Shown here: positions 1 through 11,701 of the stretch, in pieces
How positions within the stretch are numbered: the first letter of the stretch is position 1
Layout of the letters: each line of letters opens with the position of its first letter
DNA from: Entonaema liquescens
Taxonomy: Eukaryota > Ascomycota > Sordariomycetes > Xylariales > Xylariaceae
DNA: 64,000 nucleotides
NCBI GenBank assembly: GCA_902805475.1
Contig: CADCSX010000007.1
Span: 2,356,001-2,420,000, forward strand
Reading direction: 5' to 3'
Notes under the pieces: model-generated
What the model saw: only the letters and a program-made list of their open reading frames with translations
The model's database searches: none
What the model was told of the DNA's origin: nothing
Translations under genes and position numbers: made by a program

Positions 1-875
1 GCGCGCTCCTCGGCCTCCCGCCGTGCCATCTTCTCCGCCTGCAGTTCTATCACGAGCTCCTGCATGGCCTTCTCCTGCTCCGCGGCCTTCGCCGCCATGC
101 TTTCTAATTGGCTCTTGAAACTGCGGATCCGCAGCTCCGTCTCCGCCATCTCTTCCACCTGCGCCTCGCGCTCTGCTTCGAGCTCCTGGATGGTGGCGGT
201 ACGTTGCCGGTACGCGTCCTGCATCTTATGCAGGAGCCCCGCGGCGTTGGCCTGCAGGTTCTTGTACGCGGCTGGCGAGAAGGTGTCGCGGTCGATCGGC
301 GACGGAAACAGCGCAGCCTCAACGTCCATGTTGCAGATCTCGTCGTCGACTTCCTGGGGTGTCTGGGTCGGCGCCGCGCTGGTAAGCCGCGTAGTCAGCG
401 ACGCGAAGAAGCCGAGGCGGGTCGGTGGCGCGCTCTTGGGCGTGATGTTGTCGAGCGTTCCACCGACACTGCGTCTAGATTTAGGTGTAGTGTTTGGAGA
501 CGATAATGACGACGCAGCCTCGTCTGCGGGTGTAGGGCTTAGCCAGGTGCCGTACCTCGCTGGGGAGATATCCGAGCGTCGGCTGGCTCGCCCGTCGCCG
601 GTAAGCGGCATGCCTTGAGACTGACGCCTGGCGTGACCTGATTTAGGAGATGGCGATCGCGAGTCCGCGATGGAGAAGTCGAAGTTGGGGGCAGATTGCT
701 GTCGCTGATGGCGTATATTCGATAGCAAGGTATTGCTTCTATCGGCGAGCGGTGTAAGGGTAGGTGGTTTTAATGAGGTGGGAGAGTATTCCAAAGGTTC
801 GAATGTCATAGTTGGTTCGTGATACCCGTGTGATCTCCCAGGTTCGTCGCTTGCCGCGTACGCCTCAGTATCCAT
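1..875 (-). CDS. Coiled-coil protein, 3' part missing at window edge
   Basis: One uninterrupted minus-strand frame runs from the start region to the window edge, so the C-terminus is off-window. The first ATG after an in-frame stop (918-920) is at 875. A second ATG at 809 has an equally good context (A at -3), so the start could be either. The first ~170 residues are Ser/Pro/Arg-rich and probably disordered. A more conserved-looking stretch follows (DDEICNMDVEAALFPSPIDR, then a segment with YKNLQANAAGLLHKMQDAY). From there to the edge the chain is a heptad-rich Glu/Gln/Arg/Ala coiled coil. I do not recognise the family. A structural or cytoskeletal/spindle-pole-type protein is possible from the architecture alone. 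GC is higher than in the flanking spacer, as expected for coding DNA. Confidence 0.7.
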   Translation of the reverse strand, partial: MDTEAYAASDEPGRSHGYHEPTMTFEPLEYSPTSLKPPTLTPLADRSNTLLSNIRHQRQQSAPNFDFSIADSRSPSPKSGHARRQSQGMPLTGDGRASRRSDISPARYGTWLSPTPADEAASSLSSPNTTPKSRRSVGGTLDNITPKSAPPTRLGFFASLTTRLTSAAPTQTPQEVDDEICNMDVEAALFPSPIDRDTFSPAAYKNLQANAAGLLHKMQDAYRQRTATIQELEAEREAQVEEMAETELRIRSFKSQLESMAAKAAEQEKAMQELVIELQAEKMARREAEER

Positions 876-1432
876 CCTTGTTTGTTGAACGGGTGGTCTT
901 AGGAACGGCGGTACTCCTTAGCATAATCGAGTATTGTTTCGGGGTGTGGGACGACGCAGGGAATCGTCGGGGGGACGATAGGACCCCTTTCTGGCTCAGG
1001 AGCAGAACCCTGATTTTTGTATGCTAGGGTCTTAAAAGAAAGAAATTCGATATTTGATGAGGTTTGGTTCTGTGTAGTTATTCGAGTTGGTTCGAAACTT
1101 TTCCCAACTGACTTCTATTGAAAATAAAGACGAAATCCCAAGAAATAATATTTTTTTTTATCTTTCTTAAACTCGGTTGAAGAAAGTAAGAAAGTAAGAA
1201 AGTAAAAAAGGTGAAAAATGACATATGTCGTCTATGCGACCAGCCACGAGGGTTGATCAGCAAAACAATAACACTAAGACTGGAGACCAGCAAAAACAAG
1301 GTCTCCCACTATTTCTGCAGCAATATGAATTGTATGGCAGGTCGCACGTACAGACGTAATGTAGGCTGCGTAGGTACCTAGTTAGTGGATCGTCCGGTAC
1401 TCCGGGATTCCAGATTTAGGTGTAAGACGGGT

Positions 1433-1474
1433 GGTTGGCAAGGGTTGGCAATGGTTGGCAATGGTTGGCAAGGG
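1433..1474. repeat. 10-bp tandem repeat, four copies
   Basis: Four consecutive copies of a 10-bp unit GGTTGGCAA followed by G or T. It is a simple minisatellite in the spacer, with no sign of coding or of hairpin structure. Confidence 0.85.
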
Positions 1475-1675
1475 TGATTAAACAGGATCAGGATTCAGAA
1501 CCAATCATTTGAACATCTCTGCTCGATACGGTATGTAGTACTGTAGAGAGGCACAGTGTTTAAAGCTCAGGACAACTCCTCTATTGCTCCTCTCCCCAAA
1601 GATCCACAAGCCAAGACTTTTGAAGTAGAAGCAGGGATCACGCGGGAGATCTTCTAGGATTGGGTTGGGTTGGGA

Positions 1676-1712
1676 AGACAAAGGACAAAGGACAAAGGAC
1701 AAAGGATAAAGA
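1676..1712. repeat. 7-bp tandem repeat (GACAAAG)
   Basis: Five copies of GACAAAG, the last with one change to GATAAAG, in the same spacer. Confidence 0.8.
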
Positions 1713-3172
1713 GAAACGGCAGAATACCGATGGTCTTGTTTCGAGTTCATTAGTACCTCTCAGCCTTATGTAGGACGGAGAAGTTTTGTATTTCTTGAAT
1801 TCGAGACTCGAACGTTTAAAAAAAAAAAAAAAAAAAATATGAAGAAAAGGATCATTTGTAAAAGACGGTTTAGGATGAGCAAGTAACACTTACATAGCAT
1901 TAGGTACTTCGTAGCTCCATTTAACCAGCCATCTCTTAACATGTGGATGTGGGTCTTGTATCCTCGAATCCCTGGCTTGTGATAGGTGATAAGCAATTGT
2001 TCAACAGACAGAGTCTTGCATAAACTGGAACTCTTCAGCAGCACTTACGTAGTGATTAAATCGCTTTGTAGCGCTAAAACTATCAGCTCTAGACCCCTCG
2101 AACAAAAACATGACCACTGATACTCAGCCTAGCTGTACCGCTTTATTATCCATCTAGGTATGTACCTTAGGTGAGTAAGCCCGCGTAACATATCTACGTC
2201 TGTACCGAGCCTGATTCGAGCCTGATTTATACGAATTCAATTTCCCATTGATCTATTCAAGATCACAAAAGGTTTCGATATATGGATACGATGCTTCCAA
2301 CCTTGAGTCTATGAGGTTACAATCGCATTTTAGTCGACGCACGGTTGATGCACGTGGCACATCTAACCGCATACCGCACCGTTTCGGTTAGGTATGGTAT
2401 GTATTTTGGATAGATATGTGTACCTACATATCTCGCCGGATGGATATCAGATACGTAACGATTTTAAATACGAGAAGATTCACTCGTGCAAAAGACGGAT
2501 GTTTTACTAAGACAGAGTAACTAGTTATACTTAAGTAACTATCGTCATAAGAATCTTACGTATGAGTTGACCCTACGATGGCATGTCACCAGGGAAAGGA
2601 ACTCATATAATAGCCATTGACTTCATCTTATGAGTTAGTACATCTGTGAGCTTCACTGAACGCAGACTACAACATATAAATCTCAACATTGTCTCAACGG
2701 CCTCAGCACCCTTACAGGAGGTTCCTAGTAGACTTCATAGTACAACAAGACCAGTCTCACTTATACGTATCCAACCGGTGCTAAGACTAAATCAATGTTT
2801 TGTTTATTGTATCACCTCGACGTATACACTGCGTCGATGTTTCAACTCACTTTTCACAATTCACACGATGCCAGTTTCCCTGACCTGAACCTTAGTCATG
2901 CATTCGAGGAATCCTCATTTCCAGGTGGCCGGAATGCTTCATTGAATAACTAAATACTATGCCCTTCTCCTGGCATAACAACCATAAAGCTGATAATACT
3001 ATTATTCAGCTGTCCGTTATACTAGTATGGGCGACTGGTATATTCATCCGCAATAAGACGGCAAACTGCTTCCATCCGCGGAAACTCGCATTCTTTAAGG
3101 AATCCTTAGGATCCCATGAATGACAATACCCATTATGAAGCCAACTCCTGACCAACCATAAGATTTGGTTCT

Positions 3173-4072
3173 TCAGTAGAAACTCTCCACCATGGTATCC
3201 TTCAAGTTGCCGCCGATGTTGCCAGGTGCGGCACCCTCGCCCAACCTAAAGACACTCTCAATAACACTCAGCTCCGTCGCCGTCGTATCTAATCCCGTCA
3301 CTGCCAGCCAGTCGTTGACCACCATACCAGCTCCAACCACGTTGCTGCCTCGGTTCACACTGCCCGCGACTAGAGGTACTTGCAGGAGACTGCTTAGTTC
3401 GTCCTGGTCCTGGATACTGGTCTTGGGGTGTACTAGTCCGCCTTGATTACTCAATGCCATATAGCTTCCGACTAGTACATTGTCTGCGACCGTCTGTCGG
3501 AAGACTTCAACCCCTAGAACATCTGAAATAATCTCCTCCGTCTCGCGCTCTAGATCCGGATGGACTAGAGCTATGTGATCATTTGTTACGATAACATTGC
3601 CCAAGGCGGATAGACGTTCTTCTATTCTTTGGATCTTGATCTCGTCAGGTAAGGAATTGCGCAGATGTTGCAGCTCTTGATCTGTTGTAGAAGTAGGTAC
3701 TAAAAGACCCTTGCGGTTTCTAAAGAAGATAGACTAGTTAGTCCCAAGCTACCATATAGATACCTATATATAATGCGATGGCATATTTCTCACCCTGCGG
3801 TTAACCGGCCGATGATGCGCGTGCCTGCGATTGTAGTTCGGCAGATGGGAATAACATCTTGCAATTCAGCTTCGAAGACGCTGTAAAAGTTTTCGCTCGC
3901 GCCGACGGCAGTCAGAGCGTAGGAATTGGTGAGTGTCGCGAAGACGCCGACCCTATATATCAAAATTGCATCATTAGCAACTTTTTGCTTCCTACCACAC
4001 AAATTTGCTTTCGCGGGGTCCAAATGGCGGGGCTTACTCGTTGGAGTTCTCGAATTGAGCGCGCACAGACAT
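3173..4072 (-). CDS. TIF6: Eukaryotic translation initiation factor 6 (60S anti-association factor)
   Basis: eIF6/Tif6 binds the 60S subunit, blocks premature joining with 40S, and is needed for 60S biogenesis and export. The gene has three exons: 4072-4038, 3952-3794 and 3719-3173, with GT-AG introns of 85 and 74 nt, giving 246 residues, the normal family length. The start MSVRAQFENSNE matches the family N-terminus. Hallmarks are NFYSVFEAEL, IAGTRIIGRL, ALVHPDLERETEEI, DVLGVEVFRQTVADNVLVGS, LSNQGGLVHPKTS and AGMVVNDWLAV, which trace the pseudo-fivefold repeat of the pentein fold. The stop is TGA at 3173-3175. The identification is by recognised family sequence. Nothing appears truncated. The next gene on the same strand lies about 900 bp upstream. 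Confidence 0.96.
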
Positions 4073-4979
4073 GATTTGTCCACCACAAGTTGTAGCACTA
4101 GACACTATGTCGGTTGGAATTGTGAAGGAAAAGAAGGTTGTTTAAATTCTAGAGGTTAAAAAAAATAAGGTAGTTGTTGAAAACAGTAAGAAATATGTTG
4201 TCTGTTGTCTGGTATGCAGAAGTATGTAGGTAAAAAGGCACTAAGGCTCGGGATAACGCTGAATATTAATCTAAAATATTCATGTGGGGCTATACCAGTA
4301 CAATCTGATTATTTCGTACTACAAAGAAGCTCTAGAACTAAGAGCATAGGTAGAGCTAACTTTCCCGGCTGTGACTCAATTATCTGCCATTCGGGCATTG
4401 CCACAAATGATGACTCCAGCAGCTCTAGACAGGGGTGTCCGTACCAAATACTTTGTCCACATAGGCTTGATCCATATCTATGATATGTACCAGCTACCTC
4501 TATGGTGCATTCCTTAGCCACTATGAATCATTTTCACTCATACATAGAACATTGAATTTCATTCATGCGCATTTCATATTGTTCCCTCAATTTCTCACGC
4601 CGGCTAAGCCCTAAACTCTTCATGATACATAGAGCTTATATTGGTAAAACCTCTCCCTTATTGGGGATTAAGTACCAAGTAGGTAACGAGTTCCGGGTAA
4701 GTTAGGTTGTTACCTAAAGCGCAATGAATTACTTTCATAAGCCTATAAAAAGTCTTTAGGTAGGCTCTTAGCCTCTATAAAACCACTTATACACAACAAT
4801 GTACCTAGGTACTATAAAACATGCACAAATCAAAGAGGATAAGCAATAGCATATACGGAGTATCAAGTCAATGCTTATGCATTCTAGGTAGAGCCAATGA
4901 AGCTACATCATTGCTAAGTCTGTTTATATAATGGACTATTCCTCCCCCGGGAATACCACCTTTGACTCCCATGATTTCA
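4073..4979. other. Intergenic spacer
   Basis: The 5' flank of TIF6 and 3' flank of the next minus-strand gene. The short frames here have no recognisable motifs. A TACCTAGGTA palindrome occurs near 4803. Confidence 0.5.
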
Positions 4980-6968
4980 TCACCGTAACTCCACCGACGG
5001 GAAATATCTCGGTCCCGCAAACCCTTTGGCGATGACCGCCTGTATGTCGATATTTTCGCTCGGATCACGATGCGGGTTCCACATCTTCAATAATATGAAC
5101 CGTCCAGAAACCGGAGGGTCAAACTTGATCGTACATTTGCTTTTGTTTCGCTCAATAAAAAATCGTGCGTGAGGAGCCATCATCTCCCCGCCTACCGCGC
5201 GAACGGCCTCCTGTGTAGCGACCTGCGCAGCTTCCACTGCCTCTGCTAGTGCAGTACTTGATCGATTGCGATGTCGTCGGTAACTCTGATATGCTGAGCT
5301 GAATGAATAATCATTCGTGTTACCCTCATCGTCGCTTGTTTCACTCTCGAATGGCAAGGACCCAATCCTATTGGGTGGTCGCCAATCCCCCCTCGGAGAT
5401 GGATCATCCGTCTCGTCGTCGCTACATTCCGTAGTGACCCTAAAAGGGGGCGGTGCAACATTGAATTCAGAGGGAATCTGAGCAACGCGGACGTTATTGT
5501 CTTCATCGTCCATGCCTATATTATATAGACGTCTCGCCCTGATCTGCGCGTGAGTCATGGTACTTCCATCCTCATTATGTCTGATAGACACAATTGGTGT
5601 CAGGGGTTGGCTATCTCGTTCCGCGCGCCTGGGTGAACTTCTAGTCGTCGAGTACTGGATTTGGTACTGAGCCGTCCGTGTCAGGAGATGGTCAGACGTC
5701 ATCGAAACGAAGACCATACCTTCCTGTACACTACGAAATCAATTAGCGAGAGGCTGAATAGGAAAAGGAAAACACTCACGGAGAAGTAAAATTGGACCGA
5801 GGAGCTTTTATAATTAATTCCTTTAGCGTGAAGATGGTGCTCCCTTGGTGCCTCAGTATGATATTGCATCTTGGTCCTTCGGTGCAGTAGACGCTCTGGT
5901 CGTTTTTGAGGATGTTCTCAGCGGCGTACCTCTGGCCATCGTCCGAATACATGCCACCATCACAGCTTACCAACTCCATGGTCAGCTGACCCGGCTCCAC
6001 CTGTCCATACTTCCCATACCGGAAACCTTGAAAACCGCTAGGTAGACGATCGGAGTCTAATTTGCGCCTCTTTACTCGTCGATTCTCCTCTGCCGGATCT
6101 TGTGGCGGCGGCGGCGGCGGCGGCGGTGGCGGTAGCGTTGAGAATGTAAGGTCAGAATAGGGATGGCCAGGAGGATGAGTAAAATCTAAGAGCGCCCGTA
6201 ATTCAGAATTGGTGTCTTGCCCGTAGGCGTTCCTCATCCAAGGGAGATTGCGAATCAGCTACCTGGCCGTTGGCGGAACGGCGAGTGCCACGTGAACCTC
6301 TATCAAAAGGTTCAAATTGCCAGGCCTCACTCCCTTCATCGTTAGTCTCGCTTCGATTCCATGGCATATTCCGCAACCTCGCGTAGCGATCCATCCCCGT
6401 GCTGCTCGCGCACCCGCTGCACTAGATGGGGGCATTGCCGAAGGTCGTCGGGTACTGGTTAAAGATCGTAGTGGCGGCAGGTAAGGAGCAGAGGGGGTAA
6501 GTTATAGCGGGGCGATGCGTCAGAGCTTTGCGGCTCCCTCGAGAATCTTCGTTGCGCTTCCGGGTTAAGCTCGAACGGCATACTGTTCCGGGACGAGGAG
6601 CGCTGACCCAGGCGGGTTAAATGGCTGCGGACGATATCCGGCCGGGAGCGATTAGGTGGCCGAGGATAAGGATAATACCTCTCTATAGCCCGATATAACT
6701 CTCCAGAGGGGCTGATGTCGGTAGGTGTAAAATCACCATCGAGTATGGAACGTACTATCTCGTCGGCGGTGCGAAAAGGTCTTGCGTTTGATGGAGGTTG
6801 TTCGGAAGAATCGTCCGACTATCGAAGAGCGATATGGTCAATATAATAAATGATCTTGGGGCGCTCAAAAGCATATAAGGGCGGGGAAGTGAGTTGCTAT
6901 TTCAGCGCAAACGAAAGGTAGAAGTCGGCGCCGGAGGAAATATGGTGGGTGAAGCTGAAGCTTACCAT
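4980..6968 (-). CDS. Conserved fungal protein of unknown function, N-terminal half with disturbed frame
   Basis: The C-terminal half is clear: a segment ending in NFTSP is joined by a GT-AG intron (5779-5731) to VQEGMVFVSMTSDHLL, and the protein ends FAGPRYFPSVELR with TGA at 4980. The conserved stretches YGQVEPGQLTMELVSCDGG, LKELIIKAPRS and GRFILLKMWNPHRDPSENID look like beta-rich segments of a galactose-binding/DOC-like fold; that is inference. An acidic, Ser/Arg-rich insert separates them, and a run of about ten prolines precedes them. The 5' end may be an ATG-only exon (6968-6966) spliced at 6965-6819 onto SDDSSEQPPSNARPF. Between about 6510 and 6200 the plausible coding sequence moves through three frames (for example 6394-6240 versus 6237 onward) without convincing introns, so this part may be mis-assembled, unusually spliced or broken. 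Confidence 0.55.
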
Positions 6969-8537
6969 TAAGAGACTAGGAACTTTGTACGTATTTGTCA
7001 AAGACAGATAGACTGTGCGTCAGCGGACCAGACCGCAGCTGATGTGTACCTGCTTAAGCGAAGAAGGGCCTAGTCAGTGATATAGTGATGAATTGGTACT
7101 ATCAGGGGTTGCAACTGGTATATGTTAAGATGATCAAAGTCGATGGGTTGGGGGACAGGGAGGGATATCAAATGGAGTTGATCAATGGAGTGTAGTTGGG
7201 AGTTGAAATGGGAAATCCCTTGGGAATAAGGAATGGGACATGCAGGCGTGGGATGTTGTGTGAAAGGGCATTGGTGAGTCTGGAGCGGGTAAGCCAGTTC
7301 ATTGGGTTTTAGGCGGGGTTTTTTTTACTTCTAAAGTGTACCAAGTAGTGATGGAAGTAACGATCTAATAGGCGAAAATGATAAGATATACAACGATATT
7401 ATAGGATGATTACCCGATCATTCGGGTACCTCTTAAACAGGAGCCACTAAAAGGCTATGCTCACACGCAGCCTGCAGTAACAACCCACCCCCTAGGATGT
7501 ACCCGTGGACCTAAGGTTCGGTATGTAAAAGGTACATGAGGATCCGTAAACACATGCATGTGGACAGCAGGGTTATTTAGTTATTTACCTCTTTGCTTTG
7601 TACCTCAGCTTTATTCGGACCTTGTCACACTCTCTGTGTATCCATTCAATTTCTTTCAGGCAGCGATAGTATCACTTTTGATTGAGTAAGAGGACCAATA
7701 TGTACTTCCTATCTACTACCTTCTTCTTTCTTGTAAGCCTCCTTGTAAGCCACGAGTTAGATTATTGAGTTTGGGTGCGCCTGCACTTACACGAAAGGAC
7801 TATGATAAGGATACCTAGGTAGGTATGTACCTCAGGTATGTAGTACGTATAATTGTATTACCTAAGGAGTCATCTCCATTGGCAACTTCCTCAAACTTCA
7901 TGCCTGTGACTTCATACTATGCTTATACCAGGATTGTTATGATCTTCATCTCAGTCTTGGCTTTTACACTAGGGGACCCCAACGTACCTTCCATATGTGT
8001 AGGTGACGAGAATTATTCTATTATCCAGACATAGATACCCACATTGATTTACCTAATGCAAGTTACACATGTAGTGTTACATGTACCTAAAAGACCTGAG
8101 TGACCTAAGGAGAGGCAAGGCTGGCTTGTCGCATCTTGCCTTGGTAAATGTACATACGTGATTTATATTCATCACATCCAGTTATTAACAAACGAATACC
8201 TATTTCCAACATTCAGTAAAAGTACACTTAAGGGTTAAAGGCCATCAAATCATTCAAATACCCAGAAACACCTTCTTACATATTCCCAATATTTACGGAA
8301 TAGGAAAGAGAGGTTTGTTAGTCAGCATCGCAAGTAACAAGCAAGTCGCGCGCCGCGCATACTTTCTCGTCTCATCTTCACGCATTATCACTTTTGAAGG
8401 CGTTCAGCTCAGCCACCAGACTTGACAAGTCACCAACATTTCATGCCTTCAGCCTTCATCACAGTATACCTACCTGCACCTTCCCGTCATTAACTTCCAT
8501 TTACCTTTACATTTGGACATCTATAACTCATCTCGAA
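6969..8537. other. Divergent intergenic region rich in TACCTA words
   Basis: Lies between a minus-strand gene and plus-strand AOS1. No gene is supported. It contains repeated TACCTAGGTA-type palindromes around 7811-7835, and a pyrimidine-rich leader before 8538 that fits a 5' UTR. Confidence 0.5.
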
Positions 8538-9965
8538 ATGGAGCCTCAAGACCAAACTGCTGTTCCAAATCAGCAACCTATCCCAGCTGAAGCTCAAGTT
8601 TCCGACCCGAATCAACCAATTCAGGATGGCAGAATATCCGGACAAGATCCATTACCAATATCAACCTCTGGCATGCCTTTACCACCTAACAACTCGATAC
8701 CGGGAAATGGTGTTCCGATATTTCCTAATGCAGATGATACCTTTGCCGCGCTTCAGCAAACGGTCTTCAACAACGGCAACTTTACTAATCCAGGCTTGAT
8801 AATACCCCCAAATCAACCACACATTATACCCGATTTCAGCAATCCCACTATACCTCAGCCAACTAACGGAAATGCCCTAAGTGCAGGTAAGATAGCAACT
8901 CACTTTATTACCCAAGTTCCTATCTAATACTGCTGCCAGATGACATCGCGCTATATGACCGCCAACTGCGGTTATGGGGTATGGAAGCGCAACAAAAGAT
9001 TCTGAAGAATGTTGCTAAAAATCTAGTGATCGGTTCAAAGTCACGGAAGCGGATCTTGTCGTCGTCGCGCTTGTCGGTGTTGCTTCATTGCAGATTCTGG
9101 AAGTATTATGACCAAAGGCGCGTCGTTTTTTGGTGGCTTCGATATCGTCATCGCAACGGATCTTAGCCCCACAGTACTCGCTTTCATCAACACCGCCACT
9201 CGCCTCCATAACCGCCAATTTTACGCAGCGGCCACCTACGGCTTGTACGGTTACATATTCTGTGATCTAATCGAGCATGACTACGTCCTGCAGCGAGACA
9301 AGCCCAATGTGCCGACGGCAGTAGGTCCAGAGACCCGGACTCGCAGTGTCATCAAGGTAGAAAGTGAGAAGGAAGGCGGTAAGACCATTGAGAAGGTGCA
9401 AAAGCGCGAGTTATACTCTACGTGGGACCTCGCATCCGAGACGAGCTTACTGCCTTCCGAGTACCTTAAGTCTAAACGCCGTCTTAAAGCCGTGTCACCA
9501 GCTTTATCCTGCCTGCGCGCCCTCTGGGCCTTTCAACAAGCCCACAATGACCGCTTCCCTGAGCATAACAAGCAGGACTTGGAGGCTTTCACCAGATCTG
9601 CCACGCATAACCACCAACTATTATCTCTCCCCGCCGAAACGCTCCGCTCCGAGTTCCTGCGCAGCTTCCTACAGAATATAGGTAGCGAGATCGCGCCCGT
9701 GACAGCTATCCTCGGTGGCCAGCTCGCACAGGACGTCATAAATGTCCGTGGGCAGCGCCAACAACCTATCCAAAACATGGTCGTGTTCGACGGCGATAAG
9801 ATGGAGGCTGAGATGTACCCGCTCCATCCCGAGGGTAATCTTGGCAGGGCGCAGCTCGAACTGTCGACGGGCCCGGGCATAATGCCGCTGGGTCACCTTG
9901 ATGCCTCGCAGATGCTTCCTATGGATCCAGCGGCTATGATGATGGCGCCTGCTCCCGGTATATGA
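8538..9965 (+). CDS. SUMO-activating enzyme subunit 1 (AOS1/SAE1-like), catalytic core partly lost
   Basis: AOS1 pairs with UBA2 to adenylate SUMO. Exon 1 (8538-8886) encodes a Pro/Asn/Gln-rich N-terminal tail and splices (53-nt intron) to exon 2 at 8940, which encodes DDIALYDRQLRLWGMEAQQK, a hallmark of the family. From 9094 onward the rest of the AOS1 domain is intact: KGASFFGGFDIVIATDL, FYAAATYGLYGYIF, ELYSTWDLAS, RRLKAVSPALSCLRALW and VTAILGGQLAQDVIN. Between them only about 110 nt remain where the family needs roughly 270. Fragments of that core survive in other frames (VAKNLV, VTEADL, ASLQIL). Splicing 9033-9093 (GT...TTGCAG) would restore an open frame of 437 codons, but without most of the nucleotide-binding Rossmann core. 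It is either a decaying copy, a divergent paralog or an assembly defect. Confidence 0.75.
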
Positions 9966-11701
9966 TGAGACGGGTAACGCATGGGAAGGTCATACAGAAG
10001 GAGCAAAGCAAAGTTTACTTGCGTTTGGACACGGTGGGGGCCGAATCCTAGGCGTTTTTTCAGAGTTGGCATAGCAGATTTCCACGTTTCCCGAATCCTA
10101 GTGATATTCCGGTTCGATTATTTCCATTTTCCTGGGGATTAGCAGGCGGGATTCCAATGAAAATTTATTTTTCTTCGCGAGAGGCTAAAAAGAGAAGGGG
10201 GAGTACATCCGATAGTGTGAGCATGGATCTATCACTTACAGATTTTTTTTTTTTTTTCGGTGTGCTGTGGTCATGAAGACATACGGAAACTACTTGAGCT
10301 AGTTAGAAGAGAGTGAGAAGGAAAGAATAAGAGAAAAGGCAAGGGAAGAAACAGAGAAGACAAAACTCAGACGGTGCTGTATAATAATAATAGGCGGCCA
10401 TCTGAAATGCTTTGCGATTCTAACAAATCGGTGTCTTTGGAGTGATCTATTAAATTAAAATATGGTGATGGCTAACCTTCGCCTAGACATATACTTATGA
10501 ATTATTCAATTTCCCTTGCAAAGGGCTTTTCCATATCGTACACCTAATCTATGATACACAACTATGCTGAGGCCGGTGCGGCAAGGCTGTGGCCTTGCCT
10601 CTTCCTAGGTTACTATAAGTTGCGTATATACGTACCTCATGTAGATACTCAGATTAGATAGTAAGCCAGTACTCCGCCAAGCATGGGAAGAAATAGGCCG
10701 GGGATACCACATCTTCTACTTAGGAAATATTCTTACTAGTTGTACAATCATTAGTTTATGTGGTATTTTAATATTGCTTAGTTTATGGAAGAAGCAGGCC
10801 TGCCCGAAGTCTACTAGGCAGCATTATAACCACCCATTAACTAGAATCACGAGACAAGTCACAATACCAAAGGCTTTAAGTTTTATGTGCAACACCAGAA
10901 AATTCATTTGATCCCTCTATACAAGGTTCGCTATCCTTAGATACGACCAGGCCACAACCCGTGGCTCTATCTCGGTAACTCGCTGCCTTCCTCGCGCCTC
11001 GCTCTTCTATATCCCTCGTCCTCCCTTCTCCGCCAAGGGGAATCATACCAAACGACCAACGACCAACGACCAACTCTTCCTGACTTATTACAATGCAAAC
11101 CCCCTCCCTCTTCTATCGAGCACCTCTCCCCTAACCCGTGCCAGATACACAAGATATAGTAGGAGGAAAAATAACAAAAAACACAAGACGACGAAAAATA
11201 ATTCCTCTCTGCTTATCCCTGAACTCCAAATTTTTATGCAATCGTGTATTTTTGGGGGACGGTATGCGAATTCCCCCGTCCAATGCAGCCAGCCAGCCCT
11301 ATCCGGCGCCAATGCTGTGGGTACCAAAGTGATACTATGACGAAGAATACAAAGTTTCCTAGTAGTAATTTCAAAAATTAAGGCTAAAAAACGCCGAGAT
11401 GTATGCGAGAAAGGTAATAGTGTAGGCGGACGGTTGTCATGAATAATGTCGTATAGTAATCAATAAGGTATGCTAATAGTTTTCCCGTATCCGATATTCT
11501 ATCATGCGGATTGTTCATCTCCCAGATGTATGGGATTTCGATTCGTAAAATCGGCTCGGTCGATATATAGGGGGGGCAGAGCCACCCGAGCTCTAGTTTC
11601 GCTCGGAGGCGTTCCATTTGCTGATATAGGGTTGTATCATGCTGTGAAACGACAATGGTCAACGCGGTGGTCTTTATATAATAGTTGTTTCGGGCTGAGA
11701 C
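9966..11701. other. Convergent intergenic region
   Basis: 3' flanks of AOS1-like (+) and the large gene (-). It holds homopolymer runs (for example a T-run near 10243-10258) and no coding region I can support. The frame at 11384-11662 lacks any family signature and is probably 3' UTR. Confidence 0.5.

Larger units (their letters stand above)
876..3172. other. Intergenic spacer with small tandem repeats
   Basis: No coding region is supported here; the open frames are short, lack conserved motifs and overlap low-complexity DNA. The spacer holds two short tandem repeats (listed separately), a poly-A run near 1818-1838 and TACCTA/TAGGTA words. Confidence 0.6.
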
